Assembly (NCBI GenBank): GCA_937875715.1
Contig: CALEHZ010000037.1
Span: forward strand, 1 to 5,208
DNA length: 5,208 bases
Reading direction: 5' to 3'
Source: an uncultured Campylobacter sp.
GTDB taxonomy: Bacteria > Campylobacterota > Campylobacteria > Campylobacterales > Campylobacteraceae
Both the position numbers and the translations under genes were made by a program. Of the stretch, positions 1 to 5,208 are shown in pieces. The notes under the pieces are model-generated. The model saw nothing but the letters and a program-made list of their open reading frames with translations. It had not been told where the DNA came from and did not search any database. Within the stretch, counting starts at the first letter, position 1; every line of letters begins with the position of its first letter.

Positions 1-34
1 ATTTTTTGCTGCCGCAAAAAATCTCGCAATGACG
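1..34 (-). repeat. Edge of a palindromic repeat with CGTCATTGCGAG motif
   Basis: Seen directly: ATTTTTTGC at 1-9 is a perfect inverted repeat of GCAAAAAAT at 14-22, around the 4-base loop 10-13. Immediately next to it, 23-34 reads CGTCATTGCGAG on the minus strand. From memory, this 12-mer forms the end of short palindromic dispersed repeats in several unrelated bacterial groups, usually in intergenic DNA. Here it begins 14 bp after the htpG stop codon. The element probably continues past the left edge, so its full length and second end are not visible. In the transcript it could fold and act as a weak terminator or 3'-end stabiliser for the htpG operon. The stem is mostly A-U and no U-run after it can be seen, so a terminator is not called. 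Confidence 0.5.
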
Positions 35-48
35 GAAGTGGCTGAATT

Positions 49-1917
49 TTATAAAGCCTTGATTAGCATTTTTTCAAGTATTTCATTAAACTCTGTTGGG
101 TTTTGTAATCCTGCGCCTTGTGCTATCGTCGCCATGCCAAAAAGCACTTTAGCAATGCTAGCAGCCTCTATTTCATTGCCCTTTAGTTTTGCGATTATTT
201 CATGCTTTGGATTGATTTCAAGCACTGGCTTTATCTTTGGTAGCTCTTGCCCCATTTGGCGCATTAGCATCTGTGTAGCAAAATCAGGGTCACCAGCATC
301 AAACACCACGCAAGCAGGCGAATGCGTAAGGCGAGTAGAAACCCGCACATCTTTAGCCTCGTCCTTTAAGCTTTCTTTAAAGCTAGCCAAAATTCCAGCC
401 AAATCAGCCGTGCTTTTTTCTCTTTGTTTTTTCTCATCTTCGCTTAGTTCTTTGCTCTCTTGCGAAACTGCTGTGATAGCAAGCCCATCATACTCTCCAG
501 CCATTGGCATCACTACGCTATCTACCTCATCATCGCAGATTAAAACAGGAATTTTCTTTTCTTTATAGCTTTCTAAAAGTGGCGAATTTTTTAGCATATT
601 TTCATTATTTCCAGCTATGAAAAAGATATTTTTTTGCTCAGCGCTCATTTTTTCTTTATACTCGCTAAGGCTGATTAGCTCGTCATTTAGAGTGTTTTTA
701 AACAAAGCAATTTTTAAAATCAAATCTTTGTGAGAATTAAAGCCATAAAGCCCTTCTTTTAGCACTTTGCCAAAAAGCCCCCAGAATTTTTTATACTTTT
801 CTTTGTCGTTTTTCATTAGCTTTTCAAGCTCAGAAAAGATTTTTTTGACGCTTTGTTCTTTGACATTTGCTAAAATTTTATTTTCTTGTAAAATTTCACG
901 GCTTACATTTAGTGGCAAATCCTCTACATCCAAAACACCACGCACAAAGCGCAAATAGCTTGGCAGTAAATCCTTTCCATCATCTGTGATAAAAACTCGC
1001 TTTACATAAAGCTTAACTCCACTTTGATAGTCGCTTCTAAACATATCAAAAGGCTCGCTAGCTGGGATGTAAAACAAGCTTGTGTATTCTAGCGTGCCCT
1101 CAGCCTTCGTGTGTATTCGCAAAAGTGGCTCACTGCTATCGTGGCTGATTTGGCGGTAAAACTCATTATAATCATCATCTTTTAGCTCAGATTTGCTCAT
1201 TTGCCAGATTGCATTTGCCTTATTTATCTGCGCTACTACGCTTTCATAATGCCCTTCTTTTTCGCCTTTGCTCTCATCAGCTGCCTTCCACTCGTCTTTT
1301 GGAGCAAAAATAGCATATGGAATGTGATTTGAATATTTTGTGATAATATGAGAAATTCTAAAATTATCTGCGTATTCTTCGTTTTCATCATTTAAAAATA
1401 GTGTGATTTGCGTGCCAAAATCATCTTTTTTAGCTGCTGCGATTTCATAGCCTTTAGCATCGCTTATCCAGCTGTGAGCCTCGTTTTCTCCAGCTTTTTT
1501 GCTAATTACTTCAATTTTTTTAGCCACCATAAAAGCTGAGTAAAAGCCCACGCCAAATTGTCCGATTAAGGCGCTATCTTTTTTAGCATCGCCAGAAAGT
1601 TTGCTTAAAAAGCCCTTTGTGCCGCTATTTGCGATGGTGCCAAGATTTTCTATTAGTTCAGCTTCGCTCATGCCGATGCCATTATCGCTGATGATTAGCG
1701 TTTTAGCATTTTTATCTGTTTTGATCTCGATTCGTGGTATCCAACTCTCACAAAGCGCCTTATATTTATCATCAGTAAGGCTTAGATAATTTAATTTATC
1801 TAAAGCATCGCTTGCATTTGAGATAAGCTCACGCAAAAAAATCTCTTTATTTGAATAAAGCGAGTGAATCATTAGATTTAAAAGCTCGCCAACTTTTGCG
1901 GTAAATTCTTGTTTCAT
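49..1917 (-). CDS. htpG: Molecular chaperone HtpG (bacterial Hsp90)
   Basis: ATP-dependent cytosolic homodimeric chaperone of 622 aa, matching the usual family length (E. coli about 624). The N-terminal GHKL ATPase domain (about 1-215) has the signature around [10 protein letters not shown] with catalytic Glu30 and Mg-binding Asn34, nucleotide-pocket DNGIGM (78-83), the GTIANSGTK lid segment (93-101), [11 protein letters not shown] (119-129) and GTQITL (168-173). The middle domain (about 225-485) holds [10 protein letters not shown] with Arg340, the arginine that contacts the ATP gamma-phosphate. The C-terminal dimerisation domain (about 505-622) includes THSPACVV (531-538) and LEINPKHEI (566-574). 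Like other bacterial forms it lacks the eukaryotic charged linker and MEEVD tail. The start is ATG at 1917 with a strong AAAGGAG site 5 bases upstream. This ATG overlaps the stop of the lipoprotein gene by 4 bp (ATGA), so the two are probably co-transcribed and translationally coupled. No CIRCE-like heat-shock operator was found upstream. No frameshift or missing key residue was seen. Confidence 0.98.
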   Translation of the reverse strand: MKQEFTAKVGELLNLMIHSLYSNKEIFLRELISNASDALDKLNYLSLTDDKYKALCESWIPRIEIKTDKNAKTLIISDNGIGMSEAELIENLGTIANSGTKGFLSKLSGDAKKDSALIGQFGVGFYSAFMVAKKIEVISKKAGENEAHSWISDAKGYEIAAAKKDDFGTQITLFLNDENEEYADNFRISHIITKYSNHIPYAIFAPKDEWKAADESKGEKEGHYESVVAQINKANAIWQMSKSELKDDDYNEFYRQISHDSSEPLLRIHTKAEGTLEYTSLFYIPASEPFDMFRSDYQSGVKLYVKRVFITDDGKDLLPSYLRFVRGVLDVEDLPLNVSREILQENKILANVKEQSVKKIFSELEKLMKNDKEKYKKFWGLFGKVLKEGLYGFNSHKDLILKIALFKNTLNDELISLSEYKEKMSAEQKNIFFIAGNNENMLKNSPLLESYKEKKIPVLICDDEVDSVVMPMAGEYDGLAITAVSQESKELSEDEKKQREKSTADLAGILASFKESLKDEAKDVRVSTRLTHSPACVVFDAGDPDFATQMLMRQMGQELPKIKPVLEINPKHEIIAKLKGNEIEAASIAKVLFGMATIAQGAGLQNPTEFNEILEKMLIKAL

Positions 1918-3926
1918 TTTTTCTCCTTTAATTTATCAAGCATAATATACTCAGGTCTATACTCAAAATGCATAGTATCAAAGTGCTCCCAGCGCCCACC
2001 CCAAATAAATCCATTTCGCTCAAAAATATCAACTATTTCTTTTGGCAAGGTATTTTTATACTCTTTGTGCCATTGCCAGTAGCTAGAATTTTCTACATCA
2101 ATATCCAAGGCTATTGCCCAGCTATGTGGCGAGAGATTATCGCTTTTTGCGATTTTACGCCATTTAAAAGTGCCACCTTGCGCTAAATGTTTTAGAATTT
2201 TAGGGTTTTTTTTGCTAAGTGCGTCTAGTTCGTCACTTACACGCTGCAAGGCTGCTGCTGCGCCGTTTTTAGAATTAAACATTATTTTTTGATTTTTGCT
2301 GCTTTTTAGCCAAGTAACAGCTACTAGATTTTTTTCTACTTCGCTCTCATTTTCCCCATAAATGTGATTAAAAAATTCATTTGCTCTAATTCGCCCAGCA
2401 TCATTTCTAGGGGCATTTAGTGGGGCGTAAAGTGGGTAGTCTAAAAGTAGCATATCAGCCACGCTAGCATCCGTGCTAGGTGAGTAAAAGTCGCTATTAT
2501 GATTAGCTTTTGGATTTTGGTATTGCATAGTATAACCATCATCAAAGCGAATTTTTGTGCCGATTTGCACATTATAAGCATTTTCTATTGCGATTTTAAG
2601 AGGGTCGATTACTACATTTAGACTTTTTATTCTATTTAGCAAAAGCATACTATCTTTGATATTTTCATAGCCTTTGCCAGTTTCTAAGTCTGTAATTGCG
2701 GTTTTGCCTATGATCGCTCTGCCATTTTCTTGTGTGCGAATTCCCCAGACATTGTGAATAACCTCGCCATTTCCAGCATAAAGCATCACATGTCCTGGCA
2801 TTACTAGCAAAGTTGTCATTAACAATGCTTTATTTTTTAAAATATTTTTTCTATTTTCACTGCTGCCAAAAATCTCTGTTTTGCCACCTACATTGCCTTG
2901 AGACTGTGAGTTTCTAGGCAAATACTTGCCAAAAACGGCAAAATAGTCCTTTACAAAAAGCGAACAATCACGCAAATTTCTCATTCCTCCCCAACCATAT
3001 TCTTGCCCTATTAGCGTATTTGCTAGGCTTTTTAGATTAGCATCATTTACTTGTAAAAAATGTGAACCGGTGCCAAAATCTATTTTAAAATCATAGTTTT
3101 TTTTGCCAATTTTGCCATTAAAATAAAAAGCTTTTTTATCATATTTTGTGTATGGAAAAATACCACCTATGCGTGAAATAAAAGTATTTTTAGGGCTTTG
3201 AATTTTCTCATCGTCTTTTATAAACACGCCAAATTTATTTTCAAAAAATTCACTTGCTTCATTATCTTCTAAAATCATTAAATTTTCAGCCTTCATCCAG
3301 CCCCAAAAAGCATCTGTTCGCACAAAAGCCCATTTTTTATCTTTGCTAAAATGCGAGACCATAACAGGCGAACAAGCGCCTAAAACACTTTCTTGTAAAT
3401 CATCAAAGTTGTTTTGTTCGCTTGAGAGTTTGCTTGGAAAAAGTGCTTCATCGCTTGGGGCAAGTCTTACGCTTGAAATATCTGTTGTAATGCCCTTTTT
3501 AGCGATATTTCCATAGCTTTTTATATCAGCATTTTCTTTTATATTTTTAAACCAGCTGCTTTTTCTAGCATTACCATTTTCATCAAAGCCTCTTTTTAAG
3601 CCAGTTACGCCCCAAAAAATCGCAGATTTATTTTTAGCACTTAGGCTAGGAAGTGGTTCATTCCAAGTTTTAAAAAGTGTTTTTAAAAAGCGCCTTTCAT
3701 CAAGCTTGATTTTATAAGGGAAATGCCCTAAATCATTTGCATTTTGGCTGATAAAAGGGTCTAAATTCTGCGGTGCTTTGCCTGAATTTTTTGGGTTATA
3801 GCGAGTTTGAATAAAATTTTGTGGGAGAATTTTATAGCTTGTTGATGGCAAATCTATGTTTTGCGGTGTCTTTGGACTACAAGCTAAAAATAAAAATGAA
3901 ATAAAAATCGCTAGAAAAATTCGCAT
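1914..3926 (-). CDS. Lipoprotein fusing SH3/NlpC-P60 endopeptidase and M15 metallopeptidase
   Basis: Predicted envelope peptidoglycan hydrolase of 670 aa with two catalytic domains. Residues 1-16 form a lipoprotein signal: MR, a hydrophobic stretch, then FLFLAC with Cys16 as the lipid-attachment site (Phe at -3 is slightly atypical). Residues about 60-290 resemble the N-terminal stabilising and bacterial SH3 domains of the YkfC-like NlpC/P60 architecture. About 300-430 is NlpC/P60: YGWGG (310-314), RDCSLF with nucleophile Cys321, PGHVMLYAG with His379, and a second His at 391. This family typically cuts gamma-D-Glu to diamino-acid bonds in stem peptides. About 445-665 is M15 (VanY/M15_4 type): [12 protein letters not shown] gives zinc ligands His601 and Asp608, and HFDTMHFE gives Asp650 and His653. 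M15 members act as D,D-carboxypeptidases or L-Ala-D-Glu peptidases; which applies here is unclear. All catalytic residues are present, so both domains look active. The start is ATG at 3926, since AAGGAT precedes it; the same frame opens at a TTG at 3947 with no such site. It is the first gene of an operon with htpG. Confidence 0.9.
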   Translation of the reverse strand: MRIFLAIFISFLFLACSPKTPQNIDLPSTSYKILPQNFIQTRYNPKNSGKAPQNLDPFISQNANDLGHFPYKIKLDERRFLKTLFKTWNEPLPSLSAKNKSAIFWGVTGLKRGFDENGNARKSSWFKNIKENADIKSYGNIAKKGITTDISSVRLAPSDEALFPSKLSSEQNNFDDLQESVLGACSPVMVSHFSKDKKWAFVRTDAFWGWMKAENLMILEDNEASEFFENKFGVFIKDDEKIQSPKNTFISRIGGIFPYTKYDKKAFYFNGKIGKKNYDFKIDFGTGSHFLQVNDANLKSLANTLIGQEYGWGGMRNLRDCSLFVKDYFAVFGKYLPRNSQSQGNVGGKTEIFGSSENRKNILKNKALLMTTLLVMPGHVMLYAGNGEVIHNVWGIRTQENGRAIIGKTAITDLETGKGYENIKDSMLLLNRIKSLNVVIDPLKIAIENAYNVQIGTKIRFDDGYTMQYQNPKANHNSDFYSPSTDASVADMLLLDYPLYAPLNAPRNDAGRIRANEFFNHIYGENESEVEKNLVAVTWLKSSKNQKIMFNSKNGAAAALQRVSDELDALSKKNPKILKHLAQGGTFKWRKIAKSDNLSPHSWAIALDIDVENSSYWQWHKEYKNTLPKEIVDIFERNGFIWGGRWEHFDTMHFEYRPEYIMLDKLKEKK

Positions 3927-3930
3927 ACTT

Positions 3931-3936
3931 ATCCTT
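3931..3936 (-). promoter_or_regulatory. Ribosome binding site that fixes the lipoprotein start
   Basis: On the minus strand AAGGAT lies 4 bases before the ATG at 3926-3924. From this ATG the protein opens with a short, textbook lipoprotein signal ending in Cys16. The upstream in-frame TTG at 3947 would place this Shine-Dalgarno sequence inside the coding region and add seven residues (ending RIS before the Met) to the signal peptide, with no ribosome binding site of its own. The ATG is therefore preferred. Confidence 0.85.
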
Positions 3937-3956
3937 AAAAATTTCAAAAATAAAGC

Positions 3957-3962
3957 TATAAT
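3957..3962 (+). promoter_or_regulatory. Consensus -10 box for udk-nupC
   Basis: TATAAT is a perfect sigma-70 -10 hexamer 28 bases before the udk ATG. Transcription would start near 3969 and leave a leader of about 20 bases. No good -35 hexamer is visible. That is usual for Campylobacter, where the -10 box dominates and upstream A/T-rich periodicity replaces the -35; here 3937-3954 is indeed A/T-rich. A weak ribosome binding site (AGG at 3980-3982) lies 8 bases before the start codon. Confidence 0.65.
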
Positions 3963-3966
3963 TGTA
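3961..3966 (-). promoter_or_regulatory. Opposed -10 box for the lipoprotein-htpG operon
   Basis: Read on the minus strand this is TACAAT, five of six matches to the sigma-70 -10 consensus. It overlaps the plus-strand TATAAT by two bases. Transcription would start near 3954 and give a leader of about 28 bases that contains the AAGGAT ribosome binding site, which fits the ATG start at 3926. No strong -35 is seen; weak candidates lie at the start of the udk leader and first codons. Confidence 0.5.
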
Positions 3967-3990
3967 GCACAAATTTCTTAGGCAAAGATA

Positions 3991-4617
3991 ATGCTAGGCA
4001 AAAATAAAACCATAATTTTAGGCATTTGCGGCGGCAGTGGCTGCGGCAAAAGCACTTTTACGCAAAAGTTAAAAAATTCATTTAATGATGAAATGAGCGT
4101 GCTTTGTCACGATGATTACTACAAAGCGCATGATGAGCTAAGTGTGGAGAAAAGAGCACTTTTAAACTTTGATCATCCAGGTGCGCTAGATACTTCTTTA
4201 TTGATTAAACATTTAAAAGCTTTAAAAGCAGGTAAATCCGTGCTTTGCCCGGTTTATGATTATACAATTCATAATCGCAGAAAAAATTCAAAAGAAATCA
4301 AGCCAAATAAAATCATAGCAGTTGAGGGTATTTTGATCTTTGAAAATGCTGATTTAAGAAGGCTTTTTGATATAAAAATTTTTATTGATGTTGATAGCGA
4401 TGAAAGAGTGCTTAGACGAGCTTTGCGTGATTTAAAGCTTAGGGATGATAGCTTAGAAGAAGTGGCTAGAAGATATTTAGCAAACGCAAAGCCTATGCAC
4501 GAGCTTTTTGTAGAGCCGTATAAAAAATTCGCTGATATTATCATAAATGACAGCTGCAATCCACTTGCATTAAAAGCGGTTGAAAGTATGATAAAATCAA
4601 TCTTAGAGAGTAAATAA
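3991..4617 (+). CDS. udk: Uridine kinase (uridine/cytidine kinase family)
   Basis: Cytosolic P-loop kinase of 208 aa (E. coli Udk about 213) that phosphorylates uridine, and commonly cytidine, to UMP/CMP in pyrimidine salvage. The Walker A motif GGSGCGKS is at 14-21 with Lys20. CHDDYY (39-44) supplies the probable catalytic base Asp41. NFDHPGALD (59-67) includes Asp61, the ribose-binding position. PVYDYTIHNR (87-96) supplies Tyr89 and His94, equivalent to the base-reading Tyr and His of human UCK2. VEGILIF (111-117) carries Glu112. Arg143, Arg146 and Arg151 match conserved arginines, but the family ERGR motif reads LRDD (150-153), putting Asp153 where UCK2 has Arg176. These correspondences rest on a remembered alignment. 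The start is ATG at 3991, divergent from the lipoprotein gene. The TAA stop directly abuts the transporter ATG, supporting a transport-and-trap salvage operon. A broader phosphoribulokinase/uridine kinase-family specificity cannot be excluded. Confidence 0.9.
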   Translation: MLGKNKTIILGICGGSGCGKSTFTQKLKNSFNDEMSVLCHDDYYKAHDELSVEKRALLNFDHPGALDTSLLIKHLKALKAGKSVLCPVYDYTIHNRRKNSKEIKPNKIIAVEGILIFENADLRRLFDIKIFIDVDSDERVLRRALRDLKLRDDSLEEVARRYLANAKPMHELFVEPYKKFADIIINDSCNPLALKAVESMIKSILESK

Positions 4618-5208
4618 ATGCTTAGTGTAGTTTTGAATTTTTTAGGAATTTGCTTTATATGTTTTGTGCTCTGGCTTTTTTCTCATAATAGATTTAATCT
4701 AAATTACAAAATCATCTTAAAAGCTATTATAGCGCAGTTTGTTATAGCTTTTGTTTTGGTTAAATTTTCTGCTGGCGTGTGGTTGATTGAAAAAATGTCA
4801 TATTATGTAAATAAAATTATTAGTTATGGACATTTTGGGCTTGAGTTTGTATTTGGGTCGCTTATGGATAGTGCTAAAGTCGGTAATATTTTTGTGATTC
4901 AAGTGCTTGGAAATATAATTTTTATCGCTTCTTTAGTGGCTTTGCTTACGCATTTGGGCATTTTGAGCATAATTGTTAATTTTTTTGGCAAGATTTTTAG
5001 CAAGATTTTAGGCACTTCGCAGCTTGAGAGCTTTATGGGTGTCTCAAATATGTTTTTAGGGCAAACAGAATCGCCGCTTTTAATCTCAAAATATTTAAAC
5101 TATCTAACCTCAAGCGAAGTTATGATGATTTTAGTAGCTGGAATGGGAAGTATGTCGGCTTCGATTTTGGGTGGATATGCTGCTATGGGTGTGCCAATGA
5201 ATTTTTTG
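4618..5208 (+). CDS. nupC: NupC-type concentrative nucleoside transporter, 5' part
   Basis: Inner-membrane nucleoside:cation symporter of the CNT family (SLC28/NupC). The first 197 codons are open to the window end without a stop; full-length members are about 400 aa, so roughly half is present. Hydrophobic segments lie near residues 2-21, 31-56, 91-112 and 165-190. The diagnostic motif is FLGQTESPLLI (146-156); its GQTE sits in re-entrant hairpin 1 and contacts the nucleobase in the Vibrio cholerae CNT structure. Most members have Ala where Ser152 stands here. The later NEFVA motif would fall beyond the edge. The start is ATG at 4618, the first possible start because the in-frame udk stop occupies 4615-4617; GAGAG at 4606-4610 can serve as ribosome binding site from within udk. 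It is expected to import nucleosides for the adjacent uridine kinase. Pyrimidine preference is inferred from that neighbour only. Confidence 0.9.
   Translation, partial: MLSVVLNFLGICFICFVLWLFSHNRFNLNYKIILKAIIAQFVIAFVLVKFSAGVWLIEKMSYYVNKIISYGHFGLEFVFGSLMDSAKVGNIFVIQVLGNIIFIASLVALLTHLGILSIIVNFFGKIFSKILGTSQLESFMGVSNMFLGQTESPLLISKYLNYLTSSEVMMILVAGMGSMSASILGGYAAMGVPMNFL

Noticed and set aside
1..22. Intrinsic terminator for the htpG operon at the left-edge hairpin.
   Set aside because: The stem is nearly all A-T with only two G-C pairs, and the sequence that should hold the U-run lies outside the window. It was kept only as a repeat.
29..568. A 179-codon open frame on the plus strand opposite the 3' end of htpG.
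   Set aside because: It lies wholly antisense to a clearly conserved gene apart from its first 20 bases, its translation is low-complexity Ser/Leu/Ile-rich, and no ribosome binding site or family motif was recognised.
1944..1949. TATATT on the minus strand as an internal -10 box for htpG.
   Set aside because: It matches five of six positions but lies in AT-rich coding sequence, has no -35 or extended -10 support, and such matches are expected by chance here.
3927..3947. A seven-codon extension of the lipoprotein from a TTG at 3947.
   Set aside because: There is no ribosome binding site before the TTG, the AAGGAT site inside it points to the ATG at 3926, and the shorter form has a cleaner lipoprotein signal.
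3927..3990. Heat-shock operator (CIRCE or HAIR-like) in the divergent region.
   Set aside because: No TTAGCACTC/GAGTGCTAA or CTTGAGT/ACTCAAG pair is present. The only inverted repeat is the one formed by the two -10 boxes.
4021..4050. A locally G-rich, repeat-like run near the start of udk.
   Set aside because: It is explained by the glycine codons of the P-loop (GGSGCGKS).
4269..4559. A 96-codon open frame antisense to udk.
   Set aside because: It is the mirror of conserved kinase codons, Ser/Leu/Lys-rich, with no recognisable motif or ribosome binding site.

Overview
The window looks like ordinary chromosomal DNA from an AT-rich member of the Campylobacterota, probably Campylobacter or a close relative. 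The grounds are base composition and A/T-biased codon use, densely packed genes, and the character of HtpG, the lipoprotein and the salvage genes. This assignment is an inference from style and not a database match. No phage, IS, CRISPR, tRNA or rRNA sequence was recognised, and no stretch over 300 bases lacks a gene.

Layout: bases 1-34 hold the edge of a short dispersed-looking palindromic repeat, a 9-bp-stem hairpin joined to a CGTCATTGCGAG motif on the minus strand. Next come two minus-strand genes that overlap by 4 bp (ATGA): htpG (49-1917, Hsp90-family chaperone, intact), preceded in the transcript by a 670-residue lipoprotein (1914-3926). The lipoprotein fuses an SH3/NlpC-P60 peptidoglycan endopeptidase to a complete M15-type zinc peptidase. 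Its start is best placed at an ATG at 3926, behind an AAGGAT ribosome binding site, and not at an upstream TTG. A 64-bp divergent intergenic region (3927-3990) carries two overlapping, opposed -10 boxes inside one imperfect palindrome. On the plus strand lie udk (3991-4617, uridine kinase) and, with no gap, a NupC-type concentrative nucleoside transporter (4618 to beyond the window end).

How the genes work together: the plus-strand pair is a plain salvage module in which the transporter brings nucleoside in and the kinase traps it as a monophosphate. The minus-strand pair joins an envelope peptidoglycan-remodelling lipoprotein to a cytosolic chaperone, with no obvious biochemical link. The best candidates for novelty are the double-hydrolase lipoprotein, the shared symmetric promoter, and a uridine kinase in which an arginine of the family's ERGR motif is replaced by aspartate. 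I see no clear sign of a wholly new multi-gene system.
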